Assembly (NCBI GenBank): GCA_003343765.1
Contig: QAKO01000085.1
Location: 1 to 9,237 of the forward strand
DNA length: 9,237 nucleotides
Direction of reading: 5' to 3'
Source: Bacillota bacterium
GTDB taxonomy: Bacteria > Bacillota > Clostridia > Christensenellales > Borkfalkiaceae
Shown piece by piece: positions 1-6,662 of this stretch (within the stretch, counting starts at the first letter, position 1; the number at the start of each line of letters is the position of its first letter). Made by a program: the position numbers and the translations under genes. Under the pieces are notes generated by a model that was given only the letters and a program-made list of their open reading frames with translations, had not been told where the DNA came from and did no database searches.

Positions 1-157
1 CCCCTGTTTTTGCATAAATTTTTACCTTTTTGTTAAAAACTAAATAAACAGTTTTTTGTAATGTTTCTATGTCTTGCCGTATGCCCGATGCTCCCCTGAA
101 AATAGTTTTTTTATGATCCGAACCAGACATTTTTGCCAAATTTACAAAGTATTTGTC

Positions 158-166
158 TTATCCACA
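158..166 (+). promoter_or_regulatory. DnaA box 1
   Basis: An exact TTATCCACA, the high-affinity DnaA-binding consensus. It lies 106 bases upstream of, and on the same strand as, a second exact copy, which is about ten helical turns and would place both on the same face of the DNA. Function as a DnaA site is inferred from the consensus match alone. Confidence 0.55.
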
Positions 167-221
167 GCATTCCGCCAATATTTTCTTAAAAAATGCTGTT
201 TTCTGCTCCATACTGCGTATC

Positions 222-250
222 TTGACATTTTTTAAACCTTGCGATATACT
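222..250 (+). promoter_or_regulatory. Sigma-A type promoter, rightward
   Basis: TTGACA at 222-227 and TATACT at 245-250 are separated by exactly 17 bases, one mismatch from full consensus. Transcription should start near 257. The next supported gene downstream is the aldehyde dehydrogenase at 640, which would then have a leader of about 380 bases; alternatively the promoter makes a short non-coding RNA or serves the DnaA-box region. No terminator hairpin was seen between the promoter and 640. Confidence 0.6.
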
Positions 251-263
251 TTTTTATATCCGG

Positions 264-272
264 TTATCCACA
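264..272 (+). promoter_or_regulatory. DnaA box 2, just downstream of a promoter
   Basis: A second exact TTATCCACA. It starts 14 bases after the -10 box of the promoter at 222-250, roughly at positions +7 to +15 of the expected transcript. Bound DnaA would sit in the initially transcribed region and could block the promoter. This is inferred from position. Confidence 0.55.
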
Positions 273-639
273 ATATAGGCACAAATTGTTGATTGCTTGC
301 TTGTTTATTTGCAAAAACCAGACTTTTTTCAATTCTTGTCAGCCGATACGGAAAAAAACAACGAAAAACACAAGGCTCTCATTTTGCTTTCAAACAGTCT
401 TTGCTCTTCGGAGAAATTTTTCGTAAAATCTGCGGCTTTTACAAACCTGCAATCATTTTTCATTTAAAACAGACCCGAAACAATATAAAAAAATCGAATA
501 ATTAATTACAATTTGAAATTTTTTAATCGAGAAGATAAAAAACGATCGATAACAAAATCAGAAAAATGTTTTATGAACGAGTAATATTTTAAAAAAAGCG
601 GCTTATTAAAGGAAAGCGGAAAAAAGGAGATGGATTTTC

Positions 640-2004
640 ATGGAAGACATAAAAAAGGCAGTCGGGCAACAGCGCGCATTTTTTGCTACGGGGAGGACGT
701 TGGACATATCGTATCGGAAAGCGGCATTGGAGGCTTTGCGGGACGCGATCAAAGCAAACAGAGGCGAAATCATTCAGGCTCTGTATGAAGATCTGGGAAA
801 GAGCGAAAGTGAAACAGTGATGGCGGAGCTTGGGATCGTACACGAAGAGATCGGTTATTTACTGAAAAATTTACATCGTTTTACGAAACTGCAGAGAGTG
901 AAAAGCACGCTTTCGCAATTTCCTGCGAAGTGTTTTACTCTGGCGTCGCCGTACGGATGCACGCTGATCATGAGTCCGTGGAATTACCCGTTTCAGCTGA
1001 CGCTTTGCCCGTTAGCGGACTGTATTGCGGCGGGGAATTGCGCGATCGTGAAGCCGAGTGCCTATGCGCCGTCGACAGCCGAACTGATCAAAAAAATGAT
1101 AGCCGAGACTTTTGCGCCCGAATACGTTACGGTAGTAACGGGGGGCAGGGCAGAAAACACGGCGCTATTGGAACAAAAATACGATATGATTTTTTTCACG
1201 GGCGGAAAGCTGACGGGAACTTTGGTAGCGGAGAAGGCGGCACGTACTCTTACGCCCACGGTATTAGAACTGGGCGGAAAAAGTCCCTGTATTGTCGATA
1301 TAGACGCGGATCTTCCGCGGGCGGCGCGGCGCATTGTATTCGGGAAACTTCTGAATGCCGGGCAGACCTGTGTTGCGCCCGATTATCTGCTTGTACACGA
1401 AAAGATCAAAGCGGCGTTTTCAGAACTTCTGAAAGAAGAATTTGTCCGCCAGAGCGGCGAAAACGCGCTGGAAAACGAAAATTATCCGCACATTATCAAT
1501 GCGAAACATTTTGAAAGGGTGAAGGGACTGATCACGCCCGAAAAAGTTATTTTCGGCGGAGATTTTGACGGCGAAACGCGCAAGATCCAGCCGACGATCC
1601 TGGACAACGCATCTTTCTCCGATCCTGCCATGCAGGAAGAAATTTTCGGTCCCGTACTGCCCGTGCTGACTTTTTCCGATTTTGACGGAGCAAAGGAGAT
1701 GATCGCGAAAAATCCCACGCCTCTCGCGCTGTATTATTTCGGAAAACGCAACGAAAACCGCGCGCTGACTGAAATTTCTTTCGGCGGCGGATGCGTCAAC
1801 GATACGATCCTGCATCTGGCAACTCCGCATATGGGATTCGGCGGCGTCGGCGAAAGCGGCATGGGCGCATACCACGGCGAACGCGGATTTCTCGCTTTTT
1901 CCCATGTCAAAAGCATTCTCAAAAAGGGTAAGATCGAACTTTCCCTGCGGTATGCCCCGTATACCGAAAAAAAGAAGCGCGCTCTGCGTCGCTATTTGGG
2001 TTGA
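640..2004 (+). CDS. Aldehyde dehydrogenase, class-3-like, NAD(P)-dependent
   Basis: A 454-residue soluble enzyme that oxidises an aldehyde to the acid with NAD or NADP in the cytosol; its substrate cannot be told from sequence. The ALDH superfamily marks are in order: the SPWNYPFQL segment (112-120) with KPS (138-140) for cofactor binding, FFTGG (185-189) leading to G193 of the Rossmann turn, the general base E210 in ELGGKSP, the catalytic C244 in NAGQTC, and EEIFGP (333-338). The C-terminal GGVGESGMGAYHG stretch (401-413) and the length of about 455 fit the class-3, YwdH-like or fatty-aldehyde branch. FFTGG replaces the more usual FFTGS. The basic tail KKKRALRRYLG lacks the hydrophobic anchor seen in some eukaryotic relatives. 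The start is fixed by AAGGAG at 624-629, ten bases before ATG. It appears to be a single-gene unit ended by the hairpin at 2154-2187. Confidence 0.95.
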   Translation: MEDIKKAVGQQRAFFATGRTLDISYRKAALEALRDAIKANRGEIIQALYEDLGKSESETVMAELGIVHEEIGYLLKNLHRFTKLQRVKSTLSQFPAKCFTLASPYGCTLIMSPWNYPFQLTLCPLADCIAAGNCAIVKPSAYAPSTAELIKKMIAETFAPEYVTVVTGGRAENTALLEQKYDMIFFTGGKLTGTLVAEKAARTLTPTVLELGGKSPCIVDIDADLPRAARRIVFGKLLNAGQTCVAPDYLLVHEKIKAAFSELLKEEFVRQSGENALENENYPHIINAKHFERVKGLITPEKVIFGGDFDGETRKIQPTILDNASFSDPAMQEEIFGPVLPVLTFSDFDGAKEMIAKNPTPLALYYFGKRNENRALTEISFGGGCVNDTILHLATPHMGFGGVGESGMGAYHGERGFLAFSHVKSILKKGKIELSLRYAPYTEKKKRALRRYLG

Positions 2005-2333
2005 GTTTCATTCGCGAAAATCCCTTTTTCATACAGACTTTTCTGCGTTTTCAAAAAGCCGCCTGCGGTTTTATCCTATCGGAATTTCTGCCTTACTCTG
2101 CCGCGACCCGATCTCAAAATAAACCAACAGACCGCTTTTTTCAAAACAAAAGAGCCGCCGCAGGCAAATTTTTTTGCCTGCGGCGGCTGTTATTTTTCAA
2201 CGCCTTTACACTTTCAACGCGATAACTGCGTCCGTTCTGTTCTTGATTTTTCTTTTCCTGCGGATCGGTAAAGCCGATCCGTATTCTTTGTTCAAAAGAA
2301 GGTCGTTGCGGCTGAAAATCGGATAAATTTAAC
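2005..2333. other. Convergent intergenic region
   Basis: This gap lies between two genes that point at each other. It holds the strong bidirectional terminator at 2154-2187 and a second, smaller hairpin at 2261-2281 (8-base-pair stem CGGATCGG with loop TAAAG) that lacks a clear T-run. Open frames here are continuations of frames in the flanking genes and have no ribosome binding sites, so I see no gene. Confidence 0.7.
2154..2187. terminator. Bidirectional intrinsic terminator
   Basis: A perfect 15-base-pair stem (2154-2168 with 2173-2187) with a TTTT loop. It is followed on the plus strand by TGTTATTTTT, and on the minus strand by a T-rich run (complement of AAAACAAAA at 2144-2152). It sits about 150 bases after the stop of the aldehyde dehydrogenase and about 150 bases after the stop of the minus-strand gene at 2334, so it can end both transcripts. 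Confidence 0.85.
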
Positions 2334-2825
2334 TTATTCGCGGGAAACGCGCGTGCCGCAATAGGGGCAAACCGTTTCCGTGCCGCGGAAGGTGACTTTT
2401 GCACCGCAGGCAGGACATTCGCGGGTAAACTCGCGCTCTCCGAGCGCCTTGTTTTCGTTCAGGGCGATCCTGTCCGCTTCGCGCCGATAGCCCGTTATGT
2501 ACTGTTTTTTAAACAGCACGTCGATTTTTCCGCGCACTTCTTTTTCCGACATTCCAAGCTGAGCAGCCAGTTCGGAAAAGGTATAAAGATGTTCCTTTTC
2601 GATGGCATCCACGATGCGGACGTATTCTTTCTTTCCGGCGAACGCGACCCAACCGATCGGGCATCCGTAAAAGCCGCAGACAAGGCAGGCGATCCCGATC
2701 GCCCACATGGCAGGCTGGGCGATTCCCAAGCCCACGCCGAGCAAAACGCCCCCGACAGGGAACAAGAATGTCAGGAACATCGCCAGAATAAATGCTTTTC
2801 TCACCGATGCATAAATAGGCTGCAT
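2334..2825 (-). CDS. Membrane protein with winged-helix-like and zinc-ribbon domains
   Basis: A 163-residue protein of unknown function. Two hydrophobic helices lie at about 12-35 and 40-62. The basic residues R9/K10 before the first and GKK (64-66) after the second suggest both ends are in the cytosol. Residues about 66-121 look like a small winged helix-turn-helix, with LAAQLGMSEKEVRGKID as the core and FKKQYITGY as the following strand. Residues 137-156 form a zinc ribbon with C137, C140, C153 and C156. The layout suggests a membrane-tethered regulator or adaptor, but the winged-helix fold is my reading and could be a protein-protein module. AAAGGAGA at 2831-2838 sets the start; an ATG four bases further upstream is in another frame. 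It has its own promoter (2877-2905) and is divergent from the SPFH operon, whose first gene also ends in zinc ribbons, so a shared job is plausible. Confidence 0.85.
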   Translation of the reverse strand: MQPIYASVRKAFILAMFLTFLFPVGGVLLGVGLGIAQPAMWAIGIACLVCGFYGCPIGWVAFAGKKEYVRIVDAIEKEHLYTFSELAAQLGMSEKEVRGKIDVLFKKQYITGYRREADRIALNENKALGEREFTRECPACGAKVTFRGTETVCPYCGTRVSRE

Positions 2826-2876
2826 ACATCTCTCCTTTTCGGAAACATAACGCTGCCGCTATTTCCGATTGTTTCC

Positions 2877-2905
2877 AGTATAATAAAAATTTACAATTTT
2901 GTCAA
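2877..2905 (-). promoter_or_regulatory. Sigma-A promoter for the membrane zinc-ribbon gene
   Basis: On the minus strand, TTGACA (2905-2900) and TATACT (2882-2877) are separated by exactly 17 bases. The start of transcription is expected near 2870, giving a leader of about 45 bases before the ATG at 2825. The promoter points away from the SPFH operon promoter; the two -35 boxes are about 115 bases apart, leaving room for shared regulation. Confidence 0.8.
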
Positions 2906-2989
2906 CGGTACGCAAACTTATATTGACAGTCTCTTTGAAATCTGAAAGGCGGGAGCAAATGCAAGGAGCGGCGGAACAAAAGCAGACGA

Positions 2990-3012
2990 AGCGAAACGAT
3001 TCGCTGATTTTT
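2990..3012 (+). terminator. Weak hairpin with T-run between divergent promoters
   Basis: AGCGAA and TTCGCT (2990-2995 with 3000-3005) form a 6-base-pair stem with loop ACGA, followed by GATTTTT. It lies just upstream of the SPFH operon promoter and could stop leftover rightward transcription. The stem is short, so confidence is low. Confidence 0.3.
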
Positions 3013-3021
3013 AAAAGTTAA

Positions 3022-3050
3022 TTGACAACGGAGCGCAAATATGGTATAGT
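3022..3050 (+). promoter_or_regulatory. Sigma-A promoter with extended -10 for the SPFH operon
   Basis: TTGACA at 3022-3027 and TATAGT at 3045-3050 are spaced by 17 bases, and TGG directly before the -10 box makes an extended -10 element. The expected start near 3057 leaves a short leader of about 30 bases. This should be a strong, largely housekeeping promoter; I see no alternative sigma-factor signature such as a sigma-54 or ECF box. Confidence 0.85.
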
Positions 3051-3086
3051 TTAAGAGCCAAAGTCTGAAAGGAAGGTAAGGAAAAA

Positions 3087-4133
3087 ATGGGACTTTTAAA
3101 AGTAATTGAATGGACGGAGACGAATTCTGACACCATTGTACATAAAGTAGATCTGGCGGGGAACACGATCAACCGCGGCTCGGTACTGAACGTACGGGAA
3201 AGTCAGGTAGCGATCTTTTGTGACAAAGGCAGGATGGCGGACGTATTTTTGCCGGGGTATTACAAACTGGACACGGACAGCGTACCTGTACTGACAAGAC
3301 TTTTATCGTGGAAATACGGATTTGAGAAGCCGTTCAAATCGGACGTTTATTTTGTGAATACGCATCAATTCACGAATCAGAAGTGGGGAACTTCCTCGCC
3401 GATCATGATCCGTGACAAAGATTACGGAGCGGTGCGTGTACGCGGATTCGGAACGTATGCATTCCGGGTCAAGGACGCGTTCATATTCATGAAAGAGCTG
3501 TCGGGGACGCTGTCCTCCTATTCGACGCGGGACATTACCGATTATATCCGCAGTATGCTGGTGATGGGAATATCGGACGCGATCGGGGAAAGCGGAGTAC
3601 CTGTTCTGGACATGGCAGGGAACCTGATGGAACTGAGTGCGGCGGTACGCAAATCGCTTGCGCCGCGGTTTGAAGGGATGGGAATGGAACTTTCGGGCTT
3701 CAATTTTGAAAGTTTTTCTCTGCCTCCGGAACTGGAAAAGGCGCTGGACGAAAGCACGCGGCTTGGCATGATGCGCAAAAATATCGACGTATATACGCAG
3801 CTTGCGCAGGCTGACGCGCTGAAAGAAGCGGCAAAAAATCCCGGTTCGGCGGGCGGCACGATGGGCGCGGGCATCGGCATGGGCATGGGGCTCGGCATGG
3901 GACAGATGTTTGCGAACATGAGTCAGAACATGAACCGTTCGCAGCAGGCGGCGCCTGCGGCGCAGCAAGGCGGACGCCACTGCATTCACTGCGGAGCGCA
4001 GCTTTCGCCGAACGCGAAATTCTGCCCCGAATGCGGCAAACCGGCCGCGTCGGAAAATCTCTGCCCGAAGTGCGGGGCAAAACTGCCTGCAAGCGGTAAA
4101 TTCTGTCCCGAATGCGGCGCAAAAATCCGTTAA
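3087..4133 (+). CDS. YdjI-type SPFH (Band 7) protein with two C-terminal zinc ribbons
   Basis: A 348-residue protein. Residues about 1-235 match the YdjI / virion-core-like branch of the SPFH family: VIEW near the start, VRESQVAIF (36-44), LPGYYKL (55-61), SWKYGF (74-79), VYFVNTHQFTNQKWGTS (87-103) and RGFGTYAFRV (119-128). There is no membrane helix, so it should attach to the membrane peripherally or through partners. A glycine/methionine-rich linker (about 253-275) leads to two zinc ribbons: C299, C302, C313, C316 and C326, C329, C340, C343. In B. subtilis, YdjI works with YdjG and YdjH and helps place PspA at the membrane; a similar scaffold role is inferred, but no PspA is visible here. 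The gene opens an operon with two membrane-protein genes, the next ATG lying 15 bases after its stop. GGAAGG and TAAGGA at 3071-3082 provide the ribosome binding site. Confidence 0.93.
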   Translation: MGLLKVIEWTETNSDTIVHKVDLAGNTINRGSVLNVRESQVAIFCDKGRMADVFLPGYYKLDTDSVPVLTRLLSWKYGFEKPFKSDVYFVNTHQFTNQKWGTSSPIMIRDKDYGAVRVRGFGTYAFRVKDAFIFMKELSGTLSSYSTRDITDYIRSMLVMGISDAIGESGVPVLDMAGNLMELSAAVRKSLAPRFEGMGMELSGFNFESFSLPPELEKALDESTRLGMMRKNIDVYTQLAQADALKEAAKNPGSAGGTMGAGIGMGMGLGMGQMFANMSQNMNRSQQAAPAAQQGGRHCIHCGAQLSPNAKFCPECGKPAASENLCPKCGAKLPASGKFCPECGAKIR

Positions 4134-4148
4134 CGGGGGATACAAATC

Positions 4149-4571
4149 ATGACGACGGAACAGATCATCATCGTAGTTCTCGCGATCGCGGCGGCGATCC
4201 TTCTGATCGCTCTGATCGCGGTTGCCGTCCAATTTTCAAAGTATAAAAAACGCGGCAGCGATTACGCCGACCGCGTCAAGATCGTAGACGGGGTACGCTA
4301 TTCCCGCGACGACGCGGTCACCAAAGACGGTGCCGCGAACGTCACGCTTTCGCAAGGGGATTTCCTTCTCGAACAGGGGAAAACGTACACCGCCGACAAA
4401 AAAGGCGAACTTCTGCCCGGAAAATATACCGTACTGGCGGCAAGCGACGCAACAAAATCTTTTAAATTGCGTGCGGGCGGGTATGTGCGCGACTATGCGC
4501 ACGGCGATACGCTCGTGCTTGCTCAGGGGGATACGGTCTGCGCCGTTTCCTGCAATGTGATTCTGCGCTGA
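4149..4571 (+). CDS. Single-pass membrane protein, unknown function
   Basis: A 140-residue protein I do not recognise. One N-terminal membrane helix (about 5-28) is followed by KYKKR, so by the positive-inside rule the remaining roughly 105 residues should lie in the cytosol. That domain looks beta-rich, with short alternating strands and many glycines (for example GDFLLEQGKTYTA, about 71-83), ending in VCAVSCNVILR. It has two cysteines there but no zinc motif. It starts 15 bases after the SPFH gene with GGGGGA at 4135-4140, and the four-helix gene follows after 22 bases, so all three are almost certainly co-transcribed. A partner role for the SPFH protein at the membrane is inferred from the operon only. 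Confidence 0.85.
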   Translation: MTTEQIIIVVLAIAAAILLIALIAVAVQFSKYKKRGSDYADRVKIVDGVRYSRDDAVTKDGAANVTLSQGDFLLEQGKTYTADKKGELLPGKYTVLAASDATKSFKLRAGGYVRDYAHGDTLVLAQGDTVCAVSCNVILR

Positions 4572-4593
4572 ACGCGCAAAAGGAGAAAAAATT

Positions 4594-5040
4594 ATGAGCA
4601 AAAAAATTCTGCCCCGCCTGATCGTCGGGATCTCTTTTCTGGCGGCGGCGATCCTGTTTCTTTTGTCCGAACTCATGCCCGATCAGTTCGGCGGCTTCAA
4701 TCTCGCCTGGGCAGGCCTGATCTTCTCGGGCGCCAGCGGCCTCGCCCTTCTCTTAAACGCACTCTTTACCAAGAATTCCGTCGCTCTCAAAAAACTGCAG
4801 CTTTTGCTGAGCGCGATCCTTCTCATCGTCGCCGTTTTATGTCTCGTCTCCGCGCTCGCACTGCCCGATAATCTCGTTTTGCCTATCATTCTCGTCGTCG
4901 CGGCGGCCGTGCTCGTTCTGAGCATACTCTTCACGGGCGGCAAAAAATGGGACGAAGGCGACAACCACAAGGTCGGTTATAAAAATTACTACCAACGCAA
5001 GGCCGAAGAAGAAAAAAATAAACCCGACGACCAACAATAA
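4594..5040 (+). CDS. Four-helix membrane protein with charged cytosolic tail
   Basis: A 148-residue protein of unknown function, last gene of the SPFH operon. Predicted helices lie at about 8-26, 36-57, 68-88 and 92-113, with the N-terminus (MSKKILPR) and the C-terminus in the cytosol. The tail from residue 115 is strongly charged and polar: GGKKWDEGDNHKVGYKNYY, then a lysine/glutamate-rich end. AAAGGAGA at 4578-4585, eight bases before ATG, is a good ribosome binding site. The coding strand is unusually C-rich here: 21 C against 7 G at 4741-4800 by hand count. The terminator at 5047-5083 follows directly. The SPFH family often partners with small membrane proteins, so this may be a membrane anchor for the complex. 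Confidence 0.87.
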   Translation: MSKKILPRLIVGISFLAAAILFLLSELMPDQFGGFNLAWAGLIFSGASGLALLLNALFTKNSVALKKLQLLLSAILLIVAVLCLVSALALPDNLVLPIILVVAAAVLVLSILFTGGKKWDEGDNHKVGYKNYYQRKAEEEKNKPDDQQ

Positions 5041-5046
5041 CTTGTC

Positions 5047-5083
5047 AAAAATACTTTCCGCAACCTGCGGAAAGTATTTTTTT
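5047..5083 (+). terminator. Strong intrinsic terminator of the SPFH operon
   Basis: A perfect 16-base-pair stem (5047-5062 with 5066-5081) with an ACC loop and a run of seven Ts at its 3' end. It begins seven bases after the stop of the last operon gene. The A-rich 5' arm could also support termination from the other side. Confidence 0.93.
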
Positions 5084-5430
5084 GCCCTTTTTCCGCTTAT
5101 TGTGCTTCTGACTTTGCCCGCATACCCGTTCTTTAGGTATTGCTTCAGAATTGCCCGACAGAACCGAAAAAAACGGCTAAAAAAGCCGCCCGAATATTTT
5201 GCGCGCAAAAAGACGGCAGACAAAGCTTCCCGACAGCAAACCATATGAACAGTTCGCCCGCTTCTGGCGGACAATTGCCGTCATTTACGACGCACAAAAG
5301 ATTATTTTTACGAAAAAATTGTCACTTTTTTGCCGCACGGAAGCATAGGATGCTATTGCGTGCGCTGAACATTTTTACCGAAATTATTCTACATTTGTCG
5401 ATTATAATGAAAATAAAACGAAAAATACTC
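5084..5430. other. Intergenic region without a supported gene
   Basis: About 350 bases between the operon terminator and the lipoprotein promoter. I see only small hairpins: CGGCT/AGCCG at 5174-5188 with an all-A loop, and a nested one at 5335-5363 (outer GCACG/CGTGC, inner AGCAT/ATGCT). Open frames across it run out of the flanking genes or antisense to them and lack ribosome binding sites. The left part is C- and A-rich and may be remnant sequence. Confidence 0.6.
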
Positions 5431-5459
5431 TTGACAAAAGCCGAAAAAGAGGGTACAAT
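5431..5459 (+). promoter_or_regulatory. Sigma-A promoter for the lipoprotein gene
   Basis: TTGACA at 5431-5436 and TACAAT at 5454-5459 are separated by 17 bases. Transcription should start near 5466, leaving a leader of about 37 bases before the lipoprotein ATG. Confidence 0.85.
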
Positions 5460-5502
5460 GCAAGTGTCATCGGAAAGATGAACTACATATTTTGGAGGGT
5501 TT

Positions 5503-6528
5503 ATGAAGAAGTTTTTGACATTGGCGGTCGCTTTTTTGCTGAGCATTGCCTTTGCAATGTTCGCGGGGTGTTCCACTGCTTTAGAGAAAGGAAAGATCGA
5601 AGGTAACTACAAAGAGCCCACGCAAGAGGAGCTGGAAACGGCGCTTCGTTCGCTGGAAGGCAGCACGATGTTCGGGGATACGGAGCAAGCGGACTGGGAA
5701 TTCGGCGTAAAAACGGGCGGCAATTTCAATGTAAAGATCACGGTAAACGACAGTACACTTTCGGCGGACGCAAAGGTATCGCTGCAAGAAAAGATCAGCA
5801 AGAGTGAAACGGGATTGGAACTGCTGGGCAAGGGAAATCTTTCGTTCAATATGAAAGCGCCCGCAGAGATCATGGGGCAAGAAACAGATGCTGAAATGAA
5901 AGCGGAGATGTACAACGATTCTTCTTTCCTGTATTTGGAAGCTTCGGCGAAATCGGGCAAAGATTCCCAGGACGTGAAAGTAAAAGTAGATATTTCAACG
6001 ATCATGGGCGAGCTTATGTTCGGTGAAACGATGAATGTTTCGGCGGCGGGCATTTTAGCGGAAACGGGCGATCAGGAAAGCGCGAGTGCATCGCTCGGCT
6101 TTTCGGTAGAGGAATTCATGGAATTTGCGGCCGAATGGAACCTGGACATCGGACTGGATACGAGCGACGGCGTGAAACTCCGCCTGACGGCAAGCCAGGA
6201 AACCTTCACAAAGATCTTAAATGCCGTACTGAAAAAAATCATGAGTTTGCCTGCGAGCGCTTCTTTCGATATGAGCGATAGGATCGCGCTCTCGAACAGT
6301 GTTTTCGAACTGTATCTGCAGGCGGATAAAGACGGAAAATTTGTAGCGGCGGCAACAAACCTGACCCTGAAAGGTTCGATCGAGATCCCTGCCATGACGG
6401 AAGACAGCGAAGCAACGAACATCGGCATCGATATCGGCGGAGCTTTTTACATCGAATCCAACGTTTCTGATTTCTCCATTCCCGACGGCATTTCGGAAGA
6501 TTCTTCCTATCAGGTCATCGACAATTAA
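5503..6528 (+). CDS. Secreted lipoprotein of unknown function
   Basis: A 341-residue protein with a lipoprotein signal peptide: MKK, a hydrophobic core (about 4-20), and the lipobox FAGC with the lipidated cysteine at C23. F at the -3 position of the lipobox is less common than L but accepted. The mature part has no further cysteine. After a helical, acidic segment (about 36-65) it has long alternating hydrophobic/polar stretches, such as GNFNVKITVND (73-83), that suggest extended beta-sheet, loosely like LolA/LppX-type lipid-binding lipoproteins; that comparison is structural guesswork and no family is claimed. It would sit on the outer face of the cytoplasmic membrane. GGAGGG at 5494-5499 sets the start with a rather short spacing of about four bases. 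Its own promoter and terminator make it a single-gene unit. Confidence 0.9.
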   Translation: MKKFLTLAVAFLLSIAFAMFAGCSTALEKGKIEGNYKEPTQEELETALRSLEGSTMFGDTEQADWEFGVKTGGNFNVKITVNDSTLSADAKVSLQEKISKSETGLELLGKGNLSFNMKAPAEIMGQETDAEMKAEMYNDSSFLYLEASAKSGKDSQDVKVKVDISTIMGELMFGETMNVSAAGILAETGDQESASASLGFSVEEFMEFAAEWNLDIGLDTSDGVKLRLTASQETFTKILNAVLKKIMSLPASASFDMSDRIALSNSVFELYLQADKDGKFVAAATNLTLKGSIEIPAMTEDSEATNIGIDIGGAFYIESNVSDFSIPDGISEDSSYQVIDN

Positions 6529-6558
6529 GCGAAACGATCGGCTTTAATGACTGAACTC

Positions 6559-6593
6559 AAGCCGCGGCAGGCAATTTGCTTGCCGCGGCTTTT
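6559..6593 (+). terminator. Intrinsic terminator of the lipoprotein gene
   Basis: A stem of about 15 base pairs (6559-6573 with 6577-6591), perfect except for one G-T wobble at 6570/6580, with an ATT loop and a short run of four Ts (6590-6593). It lies about 30 bases after the lipoprotein stop. Confidence 0.85.
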
Positions 6594-6625
6594 GCCATGA
6601 TCCTGCCGAAAATTGCGAAAGAGCC

Positions 6626-6655
6626 TGCCGCACCAACCCGCGGCATGGTGCGGCA
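6626..6655. repeat. Perfect 10-base inverted repeat
   Basis: TGCCGCACCA (6626-6635) and TGGTGCGGCA (6646-6655) are exact inverted copies around a 10-base loop that itself holds CCGCGG. No T-run follows, so it is not a standard terminator. It could be an RNA stem or a protein-binding palindrome. Confidence 0.6.
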
Positions 6656-6662
6656 ATATTCG

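Larger units (their letters stand above)
1..639. other. AT-rich intergenic region with DnaA boxes and promoter
   Basis: This 639-base gap holds no coding region I can support. It contains two exact TTATCCACA sequences (158-166 and 264-272), a near-consensus rightward promoter (222-250), and a very AT-rich stretch from about 475 to 600 just before the aldehyde dehydrogenase. On the minus strand an ATG at 15-13, preceded by an AAGGT-like sequence about nine bases upstream, could begin a gene that leaves the window to the left, but only five codons (MQKQG) are visible and they identify nothing. A 70-codon TTG-initiated frame at 293-505 lacks a ribosome binding site and protein-like composition. 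The mix of DnaA boxes and AT-rich DNA resembles a replication origin or a DnaA-regulated promoter, but dnaA, dnaN or rpmH cannot be seen here. Confidence 0.6.

Noticed and set aside
293..505. 70-codon plus-strand frame in the left gap, considered as a small gene such as rpmH near an origin
   Set aside because: It starts with TTG, has no ribosome binding site, and does not match ribosomal protein L34 or any family I know.
2261..2281. Second terminator between the convergent genes
   Set aside because: The 8-base-pair stem has no proper T-run on either strand; it is noted only as a hairpin.
3303..4232. 309-codon minus-strand frame
   Set aside because: It is antisense to the SPFH gene, arginine/histidine-rich as expected of a shadow frame, and has no ribosome binding site.
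4837..5274. 145-codon minus-strand frame
   Set aside because: It crosses the operon terminator and is antisense to the four-helix membrane gene, without a ribosome binding site.
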